A stretch of 64,000 nucleotides of DNA from Hydractinia symbiolongicarpus (taxonomy: Eukaryota; Cnidaria; Hydrozoa; Anthoathecata; Hydractiniidae). The DNA is taken from positions 10,230,001 through 10,294,000 of the forward strand of contig NC_079887.1 in the NCBI RefSeq assembly GCF_029227915.1. The letters are read 5' to 3'. The notes under the pieces are model-generated. The model searched no databases and was not told the DNA's origin. It was given only the letters and a program-made list of their open reading frames with translations. This document shows positions 33,486 through 51,962 of the stretch, piece after piece. Every line of letters begins with the position of its first letter. Within the stretch, counting starts at the first letter, position 1. The translations under genes and the position numbers were made by a program.

Positions 33486-33589
33486 CAATCTCATCCCAAG
33501 GCTCTTCTACACCTATATTATTCTGACGGACAGCTCCAGATTATGTAGCTGCTCCGTCATAGGCGTAGAAGACCTCTAGAGACGAGGTT
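33486..33589. mobile_element. Fold-back element, CTCGTCCCCAGG family
   Basis: The ends CTCATCCCAAGG and GAGACGAGG are degenerate inverted repeats. The interior is a strong hairpin (CTTCTACACCTAT with ATAGGCGTAGAAG; GACGGACAGCT with AGCTGCTCCGTC). About 104 bp, non-coding. Confidence 0.5.
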
Positions 33590-34318
33590 AAGTGGGTCTA
33601 AAATAAAAAGGCTGTAATTTTATTGGAATCATGCTAAATTTAGTATTTATTTTATTTTACTTTTATTTTTTAACACGATTATAGAGTCCACATACCAGTT
33701 TATTCATTGGGTGCGTCATCTCCAAATAGATATACGCAGATTTCCCATAAATTCCCATCAAAATTTAAAAAAAAACGGGCTGACAAAAACACGCCTATTC
33801 GAATACAGTTTTATTTTAAATTGCGCATGGGTTTGATGTAGCCTTGATGTAATACAATATATAAGACATAAAATTAAAAAGTAAAAAAATACAAATACGT
33901 GTTTATTATTTTAATAAGTTCAGCGACCAACTTAGCAAATCTGTGAAAAAACTTTCCACAATTTTCACTGACACCGCCAGGCTTCACCAGAAGGAAAACG
34001 CTCCCTGCTTGATGCTCATAACCCTCTTGTTTCTACATCTTTTTTTTTCATTTCTTGTTTGATGAATACGATTTTTCGAGGCTATACCTTTACTAAAATC
34101 CATTGAATTAAACACCCTTACATCGAAGAATGCCACTGATCCAGTTTGCCAGGTTTGGTGCCTGATGTCAAAACTTTTCCGGCGCCGGCTTCAACGTCAA
34201 AAAAGCGAGGACTAGAGAGACGAGGCTTGAAATAATAGCTGTTAAATGCCACCTTAATCGGGCGATACACGGTCCATTTTATCGAATCCATTGTCAAATT
34301 TGTCTAATATGATTGTGT

Positions 34319-34406
34319 CAACCTCGTCCCCAGGACTATTTGCTTCTCACCGGCGCTGCGCTTTCTGATAGTTCTAGCGAAATAGAAGGTGCTGGGGTCG
34401 AGCTTG
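34319..34406. mobile_element. Fold-back element, CTCGTCCCCAGG family
   Basis: CAACCTCGTCCCCAGGAC at the left and GTGCTGGGGTCGAGCTTG at the right form imperfect terminal inverted repeats of an 88-bp non-coding unit. Confidence 0.55.
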
Positions 34407-35284
34407 ATGATTGTGTATCACACTTATACAGGCGGCCGCAAATCGGAACAACATTTGGGCCACCATAGATCACCAATGTGATCTTACCTACCTCTGACGT
34501 GCTTTAAGTCTTCAAGACAGTTAGATAACGCCATGGAATGGTTTCATAAAAAGCACCTATGTTCTGCTATTTGAAGTTAAGAGGCCCAATAACGTCGAGA
34601 GTTTTTGTAAATTCTAATCACACAATAACCTGCTGCACATGCGCAAACTTTGTAGGTGTTACTCTTCCTCCAAGGTGTTGCATACAAGGTTTGGAATTTT
34701 AACACGGTTATACTTAGTTCGTCGAAGTTTAATCATTCAAACTAGCTAAAGAATGAATGAAAATAAATGGAACTGCATAAATGCATTGTTAGGTCTTCAC
34801 ATGTTTATACATTTCTTCACGCTAAGTATAACCTTCCATGTTTTATACAAACAGTGAGCGTATTGTATGTTATATGCTACAAGATTGAATTTAGTGTGTT
34901 TGTGTTTATTACAGCTTGTCTCGGGCTTTATCTGTTTATATTTTGCAATTTAAATTCGCTCCTTTTTCTTTTATCACTTTCCATGCTTTAGCAGTAACTA
35001 TTTTCACTATCAATTGTTAAATAAAACCTTTTAGAAAAAATGAACAGAATTCCTCAAATCATAGTTAATAGAAAGAAACACTTTTTTCTTTTTCTTTTTC
35101 TATTAAATATGCACAAATTTTCTCCGCGTGTTACACGGGACACCTTTTCTCCTAGCGTCAAGGGGCGTAAACTACTTCTGTGTGTGGCGTGGGGACGAAT
35201 TTGTTTTTACGTGAACTTGGCGCGTAGTCCCCGTTCCACCATATCTCAATCCTTCATGATAAACAGTGACTCCTTCACACCAAG

Positions 35285-43281
<7,997 letters not shown>

Positions 43282-43297
43282 AGCCACACAGAATGTT

Positions 43298-43371
43298 GTA
43301 AGTGTGTTGTTCTCATGTTATATCTACTTTGCTGTAAGTGTGTTGTTCTTATGCTATATCTACTTTGCTGT
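43298..43371 (+). repeat. Tandem duplication after the ERK stop codon
   Basis: About 36 bp (TGTAAGTGTGTTGTTCT ... ATATCTACTTTGC) are present twice with two or three differences, within the likely 3' UTR of the ERK gene. Confidence 0.75.
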
Positions 43372-43622
43372 TGTTACTATCGAATCTTCTCTAGAAAGGT
43401 TGGCAATTTAGTATTTTTGCAGTATTTCGAAATAGAAGTATGTTTAGTTTCGTGAATTTTGTTGAAAAGGTTTAACGAAAATTATCCGCGAATTGTTTCA
43501 AAACAACTTTAGAAGCGCCTATGTGCAGCCAAAAACGTTACGCTAACATTGTATTTAAATGTGTATGGAGTTTAATTGTGTAGTTAATCGGGGTTTAGTG
43601 AGGACTTGTTAGTGCGCGAGTT

Positions 43623-45445
43623 ATGTCAGATCGGTTAAAGTTCCTTGCAAGTCTAAAGCAGGTTAGTGAGTTAGTATTTATTTATCTGCTTTTAAAGGTA
43701 AAAAAGTAAATGAACAAGTGATTAAATAAATAATTTATACAATATTGTTTTTTTAGATTCGCAAACAATGTAGATACTGTGAGTATTTTGTTTCAAAAAT
43801 TTAATTTTTAAATTGATACTAAAAAGATATGTAGGCACTGTAAACAGCAGCATTGACCTTAAGGCTAAAATACACGGTAAGTTTAAACAGACCGTTTAGT
43901 TGTATGAAAAAACTTATAGGTTTCGTTGCAGGTAATATACCTCTCCACACGTTAAGATAAATTGTATAAGTTTTTTTTAAAATAACTCTTTTTACAATGA
44001 ATACGAAAGAAAAACACGTAAATATTCCGTTGCGTGTATTGTTATAGCAGCAGCAGGGTAAACGGTGTAAGAAAAAAAGCGGTTATGATTAAAAATTAAA
44101 AAAATATGCTTAAATCTTTAGTTTAAACAATAACTTATTAATCATTCTGTTAATTTCAATAAAAAAATCTTAGCGAAAGTTGAACATGTCCAACTTTTAA
44201 AAACCTTTTTATTTGCTGTGTACACGGTAATTTTTTATCTTTTATTTAAACGGTTTAAAGTTACCGTGTATTTTAGCCTTTAGATGTGATCAGAATATAT
44301 ATATTAGGGCCATACAATTATGACGGTCCATATAAACACCCTTTTTCTGACCCTTTCCCACCTGTCTGATTTTATTTAAAAAACGCTCTCCTCCCCTTCT
44401 TTGGGGATGTCAGATTTTTTTAAAACTTAAATAAAATCATGTATTTATTAAACTATTTAAGTGAAAGTATATATTTTTTGAAAGAATAATGTGCTTTCAG
44501 CGAATGGTATATTCTTACAAAAAATCGGGAACATGTTATTAAACACATTCAAAGCTTTTTAAAAAAAACTCGACCGTAAAATCTGCTCCATCGAAGCACT
44601 GAAGAGGAGTCTGAGTTTTCTTCCTAAACGTTTTGTTTCGATTTTTTGTTATGTGGTTTAGCGTTCGAAATTTTTAGATTTGGATTGAAGTGAACTGAAG
44701 AAATAAAAAAAATAAATAAGGTTTAATTGAACCGCAGCAAAAGAATTTTAAATCTTCAAAATATCTCGCTTTGAGTGTTATATATCTTTGCGGCACACCA
44801 AAGAGAATAAGTTATGAATGTCAACACCCTTTGTTATAAGTAATTTCGATAACCTCTACTTTTGTCGCGGTTAGGGTGTGACTATGATTACAGAAAGTTA
44901 CTACTACGATGTTGCTAATATTTGAATTTTTACAGCGTTTCAGAACAAGCCTTGGTTGCTTCACCTCACAAATTTTTACCCTTATTGTTTAATTTTTCAC
45001 CCGAATTTTACCCTTGGCACTATTCGTGCTGGCCAGCCCCCTGTTTAACCTTCTACTAGCTGATAGTGTCGCCAATTTTTCGAGTTTAGTGATATTTTCC
45101 GGATTTTTGTTTTTTGTAGGAATATTTTAAACTTTTTTAATACGAAGCAACTATAAAAATATTTACAAATATTAAATTTAGGCTAATTTTTACATACTTT
45201 AACAAATTTCATGACGTCATTAGCAAAAATACTGACATCAGCATTTTTTTTTACTAAGTTGTTACTAAAGGTCGGGCAACACTTGTAAGTTTCATGTCTA
45301 TTAAACAAGCATTGTAAAAATTACGGGTGAGGGACGACTCCCCCTAGCCCCCCATGAATAGGGTTAACAACTTGGTTACTTCTATTCGTTAATTAAATGT
45401 TTTTTTTTAGGTTATTCTGATTATCGCTTGATGAATTGTATGTAG
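43623..45445 (+). CDS. Putative three-exon micropeptide (31 aa)
   Basis: Exon 1 (43623-43661) encodes MSDRLKFLASLKQ and ends at a GTTAGT donor. Exon 2 (43757-43778) follows TTTTTTAG, encodes IRKQCRY plus one base, and ends at GTGAGT. Exon 3 (45411-45445) follows a long T tract and AG, completes a Cys codon and encodes YSDYRLMNCM then TAG. Phases match across both introns, and a canonical AATAAA lies 94 bp after the stop. The product would be a short basic, Cys-containing peptide with no signal sequence. I know of no matching family. Alternatives: the N-terminus of a longer protein with further unseen exons, or chance open sequence. A 420-bp TIR element sits in intron 2. The start lies only 340 bp after the ERK stop. 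Confidence 0.35.
43861..44280. mobile_element. MITE with 20-bp TIRs, TTA target site
   Basis: AAGGCTAAAATACACGGTAA at the left is repeated perfectly inverted at the right end, and pairing extends further with mismatches. The flanks read CCTTA-AGGCT and AGCCT-TTAG, compatible with a 3-bp TTA duplication as in PIF/Harbinger elements. A third copy of ACACGGTAA lies internally near 44223. Non-coding. Confidence 0.65.
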
Positions 45446-45538
45446 CGAATTTTCCTATTCGATTGAAGCCTAATTCTCAATTGTTTATTGGTATATATAT
45501 GTAAATATATATACTTAATTTATGCTGACATCAGCGTG

Positions 45539-45544
45539 AATAAA
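45539..45544 (+). terminator. Poly(A) signal
   Basis: AATAAA followed by a TG-rich stretch (GTATGTTCTGTTCTG), 94 bp beyond the stop of the putative micropeptide. It is the best-placed polyadenylation signal in this stretch. Confidence 0.55.
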
Positions 45545-45545
45545 G

Positions 45546-46991
45546 TATGTTCTGTTCTGAATATATATTTTGTTACTGGAAATTCAGACGTGAAGGAAGT
45601 CGATTTTGTATACTGATGAACTCTCTCGCATTATATTTTTCGTGTATGTGTGACGTAAACCTTTGTTAAATACCTGTAAAAAGGTTGTGTGAGACAAGAA
45701 CTTACAGGGTGTCTGCACGGGAGATGTTTATGGTTGCTCTCAATACGATCGCAACTTTTTCAAATTTCTTCGGGTTCGACTGCACTGGGAATTTTTCAAT
45801 CGTTTCGTCATTTTCAGTTTATTAAAGTTTTTGAGCAATTTGATATGTAAGTATGATCTTCAAATCTACAACTCGCTTAGTCATGTTTTTGCCTCAAATA
45901 ACCAGTTTTGCGTTTTTAATTCTTGTTTTAGTTACTGTTTATTATTGAATCCAGTCAACGTTGTAAAATTTCAGATAAGAGTCAATTTGTTAGTTGATAA
46001 AAGGGCTTGGGAATTAAGTTGTACTCCGGTGGTTAGCCCTGTGTAATTACCTCTGCTACCTCAAATTTTTTTGTCTATTGGTATTTAAACTAAATACCTA
46101 TCACGTAAAACTGCGCATGTCATTTTTTTATATTTTTTTTGAAACGTGTAAAAGAAAGACTATGTATTTGCTTATTTTTTCTGCGAAAACACCGGAAGTA
46201 AACTAATTTTATTTATACTTTCAAACAACTTTTGTAGTGTATCTGATTTACGTTTTATAATGTCATATTGGTATGATCTCCATCGTATTGTTGTTTTCAA
46301 TCTCCCCGATGTGTCTAAATTTATGCGAGCTTGTTGCGTGCGGTCAGCGGGCTATAAAGGGCAGTTAGGATAAAGTAGCTGCGTAAATTAAAAAATTCTA
46401 ATATGTTGAATGAAGGTGTATTGTATTAGAATGTATCTATAAAATACTGAGTTATAAAAATTACTCAAATAGCCTTGAACTTGATCAAAAGCTTTGAGGC
46501 CAAAGAAAAATTAGGAGTAGCATGTATGAATAAAAAAATTCTTGGCCTTAATTCGTACCTGAAGCGCATCCCATGTTTTTGAAATCGGATTAATACCCAA
46601 CCAAACTAAACATGAACCATGGGTCATTTCTTTAACCACCAGTTTCAACTTAAGTTTTGGAAAGCTAGTTATTTTTCGAACAAAAGGTTTATTTTCAAAT
46701 AGGAATGCATATTTTGAGGGTTAATGTGGCGCTAAAGACGTAAGTTCGTAATGTAATGCAAAGTTTCGATGTTATTTTGATCTAATAGTCTCTTGTTTAA
46801 AAGCATCAACAAATGCAAGCTTCCCTGAAAACGAGCTTGTTTTGGCTGAACTTCGTTGAAGGTATGTTAAAGATGAAAAAATTAAATTGTGTCACGTGAT
46901 GTTTTTCATTTTCGAAGTAAATACAAAAGCTGTGAAAAGGCGTTCTATAGAAGGACATTAATGCAAAAACATTTCACACCTTTTAATACAA
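45546..46991. other. Intergenic region
   Basis: No exon or recognised repeat. The frame at 45831-46046 is not convincing. The 3' part leads into the CCAAT-rich promoter of the next gene. Confidence 0.45.
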
Positions 46992-47137
46992 CCAATCACA
47001 GTCGCTCTTCTATTTCTATAAATTAGCCAATCACGTATTTTCTATTTTAAATACCATATTGATTTTAAGCTAATTTAACCAATAGAAACACTACAAAAGA
47101 GTTACGAACCAATAAGATCATGTAACTCTAAACCAAT
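46992..47137 (+). promoter_or_regulatory. Array of five CCAAT boxes
   Basis: CCAAT occurs on the plus strand at 46992, 47027, 47079, 47109 and 47133, all within 310 bp of the chosen start at 47295; ATTGG (the inverse) follows at 47184. Clustered CCAAT boxes upstream of a start are typical NF-Y-bound promoter elements. The role is inferred from position. Confidence 0.5.
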
Positions 47138-47294
47138 AAAAATGCAGCAAATTAAAAAATTCGATAATTTTTTGTAACACTTCATTGGGTCCGCATTGTT
47201 ATTTACACGCTTCATTGCAAAGCAGTATCCAGTGCAAGCTCTGCGCACTCACTGTGACAAGACGAACAAACAGAAGAAACATTTTTCTTTCAAA

Positions 47295-48836
47295 ATGGCG
47301 AACACAGAATGCATTGGAATGGAAGAAGTTAACGAAGAGACCTTTGAATCTGCAACTAACCAGCAAGGCGTAGCTGAAGAACCAACAGGAGAAATGACAG
47401 AAACTGCTATTCATGAGAATGAGTCGGAAGATGTTCAAGGAGAGAAGAACGCAGAGAATATTGAAGATAAGACTGAAAAAGAAATCAAATCTAAAAAAAG
47501 GTTATCTATCTTTCGTAAATCGAAGAAAGAGAAAAAATCAGAGACTGAGGAGCCGGCTGACGAAGGCGGTTTTGTAAAAGAAGATAACAAAGAAAACATT
47601 TTAGATGATGTCACCGTGGAAAAACAAGAAAAAACATCCCGGTGGAAGCGCAAAAGTGGAAAGAAGAATGAAATACCTGTGAAGGAGAGCACTACACAGA
47701 CACCTACCTCTCATGACACAAAAGAAGAAACTGCAGAAGCTCAAGCGGAAGAAGAAGAGGAAGGAAAAATAGTTTCAAAGAAGTTGCGATCAATGTTTAA
47801 ACGAAAAAGTAACCGAGCTTCAAAAACTGCTTCAGACAATGCTGTCACGCAGACTGTTGAGACTGCAGAAGAAGTTGGCGTAGAAGAAGATGTAGTTGCA
47901 GAAAAACCTAAGAAAACTCGCATGTGGAAACGAAGGAGTGAAAAGAAAACTAGTAACGAAGTTGTCGCCACTCAAACAGAGAATGTAGAGCTGGAAAAAG
48001 AAACTACCACAGGAGAAGAACCTTGTGAAGATGTTGACGATTCAAAAACAAAAGCCGAGGAGAAAGGTGAAATTTCTACGAAACCTCGAAGAAGGTCTCT
48101 CATGAAGAAATTTAAGAAAAATACCAAAACAACAAAGTCAGACGTGATTACCGACGAGAATGAGAAGCATGTGGATGAAGAGTCTAAAATGAAAAAAGAG
48201 GAAAACATCGAGGATGGAGAGCTGAGAAACAATCCTTTTCATGATTGGTTTGAGGAGAATCGAATCGAGGAGGTTACTGAACCAGAAGTATTGCTATCAC
48301 CTGAAGAACCAATTAATCCAATAGATGAAGAAGACGGTGGTGTGTATACTGGAGATGAGTATTTAACGGAACCGGAAGAAAGCAAAGTGGAAGTCATTGA
48401 GATTAAAGTCGATCTTGCTGAAACGGAAGATGCCCAGGATGAGACAAATGAATCTGATCTAACTACGGTTACAGCTCTTCCTGACATAAACTCTGATGCT
48501 TTTACTGCGTCAGTTGAAGCTGCTAAGGAAACAATAGCTGTTGCCGATAAAGAAGAAATAAAGGGGGAAGAGGAAGGGGGAGAGGAGGAAGAGAAGGAAG
48601 AAGAGGAGGAGGAAGGGACTTCAGAGAACGCGATAGAAATAAGCAAGGAGAATGTAGAACCGGATGCCAAAAGCGAGAATAAAGAAGAAAATAAATGTCA
48701 AGGTTTTGTTTTGGTTGATCATTTGAACGATAAACAAAAAGACGAATCTTATATTCTTGCTAAGAAAGCCTTAAATGCATATAGAAAAGGACAGCTTAAC
48801 CATGCTTATTGTCAAGCTTGTTGTACATTGATGTAA
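47295..48836 (+). CDS. Acidic/basic repeat protein with C-terminal CaaX box
   Basis: An uninterrupted frame of 513 aa from ATG 47295 (context AAAATGG). An in-frame ATG at 47196 would add 33 residues, but these are unlike the rest and probably 5' UTR. Five basic clusters alternate in type: KKRLSIFRKSKK (68-79), SRWKRKSGKK (115-124), KKLRSMFKRKS (162-172), TRMWKRRSEKK (208-218), RRRSLMKKFKK (265-275). They are separated by Glu-rich spacers with TQT at 134-136, 185-187 and 226-228, a core of the LC8 dynein light-chain motif. NPF at 313-315 could bind EH domains. A poly-Glu stretch lies at about 425-440. The end has CQGFVLVDH (468-476) and finishes Cys-Gln-Ala-Cys-Cys-Thr-Leu-Met: a CaaX farnesylation signal with two upstream Cys that could be palmitoylated. 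I infer a disordered, membrane-tethered scaffold. No named family was recognised. Confidence 0.8.
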   Translation: MANTECIGMEEVNEETFESATNQQGVAEEPTGEMTETAIHENESEDVQGEKNAENIEDKTEKEIKSKKRLSIFRKSKKEKKSETEEPADEGGFVKEDNKENILDDVTVEKQEKTSRWKRKSGKKNEIPVKESTTQTPTSHDTKEETAEAQAEEEEEGKIVSKKLRSMFKRKSNRASKTASDNAVTQTVETAEEVGVEEDVVAEKPKKTRMWKRRSEKKTSNEVVATQTENVELEKETTTGEEPCEDVDDSKTKAEEKGEISTKPRRRSLMKKFKKNTKTTKSDVITDENEKHVDEESKMKKEENIEDGELRNNPFHDWFEENRIEEVTEPEVLLSPEEPINPIDEEDGGVYTGDEYLTEPEESKVEVIEIKVDLAETEDAQDETNESDLTTVTALPDINSDAFTASVEAAKETIAVADKEEIKGEEEGGEEEEKEEEEEEGTSENAIEISKENVEPDAKSENKEENKCQGFVLVDHLNDKQKDESYILAKKALNAYRKGQLNHAYCQACCTLM

Positions 48837-49003
48837 AAAGAATTGGTGAGTGTGGCCACGACGTGTTGAACTCTTGCACGAAATTGTTTGTTAACGTCAT
48901 TAAAAAATTTTGAAAAAAATTTTATAGACGCACCTTGAAAAACTATCGCCAAAAACATCACTATTAAGAGTCTGGAAGCTAATATTATACGGAGGAATGA
49001 AGA

Positions 49004-49081
49004 ACTTGCGTGACAATTTAATTGGTTCTGACTGAATTAATTACTTGCGTGACAATTTAATTGGTTCTGACTGAATTAATA
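49004..49081 (+). repeat. 39-bp perfect tandem duplication
   Basis: ACTTGCGTGACAATTTAATT and the following 19 bases are repeated once with exact 39-bp spacing (49004 and 49043). The identity suggests a recent event. Confidence 0.85.
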
Positions 49082-50192
49082 TTTTTACACAAATATTTTT
49101 TACCTGTCTCAATATACAAAAATAGGAAGCGCCTCTCTCATTTTAAAAGGGAAGATATAAATGTCTATTCGCTTCTTGATTACTTTGTTAAAACAATTTT
49201 TCTGCGTGAACATATTATTGCGGGACAAATAATGTTGGGGTTGAACCTCTAGTAACTGTACTATTTTTAGCTTATATATAACTATGTGATATAACTAACC
49301 CAGCGACTCCGTCCTTTTTCCCAGCTTCTTTTTTTGTCTTGAACAACCTCGTACACAGGGCATATATTATATCTCTTCCGACATCGGGACGCCGTCCAGA
49401 TATAAAGAGACAATAGGGGCTGGGAAGGAGGTTGTGTCTTGCCAATGTTTTGTACAATTTCAAAAATGTATCAATATATATACATTGAAGTCGAAACCTG
49501 CTTCGGTGTAAATAGAACAGTGTTTTTACTTGAAAAATTTGATTTAAAGCTCTAACTCTACCTGTTTGGTAATGATATAGCTATATTCTAATGATTACTA
49601 TTACTGGTCGTTTTGCGGATTTTGGGAAGAAATTAGTTAAAAAATCTTGCAGAAAGAAATTTTTTGAAATTAAGAGGCTAAAAAACAAGTTTTTTGCACG
49701 GCCAAATTTTGCTTTTAAAAAAAATGCGAAATTCATGTTTGCGTTTGAAACGGTCATTTAAACTATAAAAAAGAAAATAAATGATGACAGGAAAAGTAAA
49801 TTTCATAACATTGTACCAAAATTAAAAACCAAGTCAAATTTATTTTATCGTTTTACTTGACATTTTAAAAAGATAGCGCAACTCATTTTTGCGATCTTTT
49901 TTTCATTTACTTTTCTTATTTATACTGTACTTTTTGCGTTAGTTTACAAAAAGTATTTAGTGGAATAAAAAAGAAGTTTGTCAACACACAAAACAATGAT
50001 TGTTATTGCTAGAAATGGAAATCATTGATTAATAATATTTTGCTATGTTTTTGATTAGTTCTTTTTTGGGGGCTCAGCCGATAAAATTGCTGACCGGGGG
50101 TATTGTAGTTTCAACGGCGCAGGGTCAAAGGTTTCTTAAAAGTGATTGACGAACAAAATATTTTTTGGCGTTTAACGTTACAACTGTCATGT

Positions 50193-50307
50193 CAACCTCG
50201 TTCTCAGCTCCTGTTGTCTCTTTTCTATAATCAGGAAGGCGAGACGAACATGTTCGTATCGCCGTCTGATTTCAGAAAAGTTAAAAGATGCCCTGGGGAC
50301 GAGGTTG
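50193..50307. mobile_element. Fold-back element, CTCGTCCCCAGG family
   Basis: CAACCTCGTTCTCAG (left) and CTGGGGACGAGGTTG (right) are terminal inverted repeats of a 115-bp unit with an inner hairpin (TCAGGAAGGCGA with TCGCCGTCTGA around ACGAACATGTTCGT). Non-coding. Confidence 0.6.
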
Positions 50308-51962
50308 CTATTATGTGAACTCAATGGCAACTAAGAGATCTGTGTTGCGGTCATTGCAAATTTCGTAGTTCATTATTTGTTTTTATTTAAAATCATCGGT
50401 CCCGAGTGCAAGGTGAGGATTTATCCTAACTAGAAAAAGTCTTGTTAAAATAAAAAAACCTTTTAATGTGTTGATGTTGGTAAATCTAAGCGAACTCGAC
50501 ATCCCGCTTTTGCGAAAATGTCAGCAAACTCGACATACTGTTGCGAAAATGTTTTTACTTTCATAAAGTATAAACGATCAAATATTTTCATTGTTTTCAG
50601 CTCTGCTATGGAGTTCAACTAGAAGTTTAATGAAAACAAAACTCGATTACCTTACTTCTGGTACAAACATTAATCTCCCTCAAATCGTTTATTTTCTTAA
50701 TATTTTTAAACTTAAACGAAAAATAACACAGTATGCTTAAACTGTGCAACCAATTTGAGAATGTTATATCAACCTTAAGAGACAAGTAAGCTTTGTTAAG
50801 CGCTTTTAAAAATTGAAAACAGAAAAGTGATTATAAGGTAGATGAATTAGTAAGTCGTTATTTACGTTGTTGTTGTTGTTGTTATTTACGTTATGTTGCA
50901 TATTCCCCTTTGTTATTTTTATCGTTTTTATACCTCAAAATAACTCCTTGTTTACAAAAGCTATGACTTAAAACCACAGAAGTAGAAGTATCTAAACAGG
51001 GCGTTGGTTGTATGTGGTTTTCATAAAACAATCGTCACTACTGTTCCCTCTTCTGGTTTATTTATCTGTGTTTTCCTGGTTCCATTTTTTCTGTTGCAGT
51101 GTGACCATGTCACATTTCTTCATACACTAGGTAGACTTTCTAAAGATTTATATTATCGCATCATCGAGTTTTTTTACATGTTTAATTTTGCTGAAAGTAA
51201 TTGTAGAGAAAAGAGTGGGAACTACTAAATATTGCTTGACAAGTAGGTGTGTTCTAGAATTAAGTCAGGAAACATTATATTAAAGTTGCTTAAGTTTATC
51301 ATAATTTTAGTATCGAGTATGGTTTTTAGTTATAATTTGTGCGTGTTTGACAAGCAAGTAATGATCAACTACGATTTTCTGTAAAGTCAACGTTTTAGGC
51401 AATGTGTCAATTTAGTTGAAGGCCGCTAGAAATGACGTGAGCTGTCACGCCTAGTTAAACGCACCGTTAAATGGAGAGTTGAAATTTTTCTTTAATAAAG
51501 AGGAACAAAATTTAAGGACGAATTAAGTCAGCCTCAGTTTTATTATTTTTGAACCAGAAACAGTTATCTTTCAAGATATCCTCATAAATAAAAATAAGTA
51601 GACAAAATTTCTTCCCTCTTTTCTTTATAGAGGTTCGTTATACACAGTTTGGTTGGTTCTGTGGAGTTTTTTATCACATATACATGTACCATTTTTTCAG
51701 GGTGACTATAACTACCACTCACTCCTTTTTTGTCTGTGTGAGAAACAAATAAGAATGTTTTGGAATGTCGAAAAATTCTAACCCGAGTCTTTTTCATGAA
51801 AAAACGCAACGGTTAGGTAAAGGTTTACCTTATATGGGCGAGCATAAAGTTCTGATTTAAGAAATTTCTATAGAAGACTCTTTAATCCTTCTTCTTCTCA
51901 GCGTCATTGTTTGCAGGGATTTGTTAATAGGATTCTGTATTTTAGACGTCACAGCACCAACG

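Larger units (their letters stand above)
29972..35284. other. Repeat-rich intergenic region
   Basis: No gene is supported; the frames at 30686-31027 and 31526-31780 have no recognisable motifs. Contents: a fragment (about 30368-30410) of the element seen at 16652-17110, a C15 tract near 31083, G-rich runs near 32418-32440, a tRNA-like SINE head (33035-33090) and two fold-back elements (33486-33589, 34319-34406). The region just upstream of 35285 should contain the ERK promoter; I see no clear TATA box. Confidence 0.4.
48837..51962. other. Region between the two CaaX genes
   Basis: No gene supported (frames at 49061-49252 and 51004-51228 lack context). It contains a 39-bp tandem duplication (49004-49081) and a fold-back element (50193-50307). 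A possible splice acceptor (CTGTATTTTAG) ends at 51948, just before the next start, so a 5' UTR exon may lie in this interval. Confidence 0.4.

Noticed and set aside
47435-48670. Ser/Phe-rich minus-strand frames opposite the 513-aa gene
   Set aside because: Shadow frames of Glu/Lys-rich codons on the plus strand.
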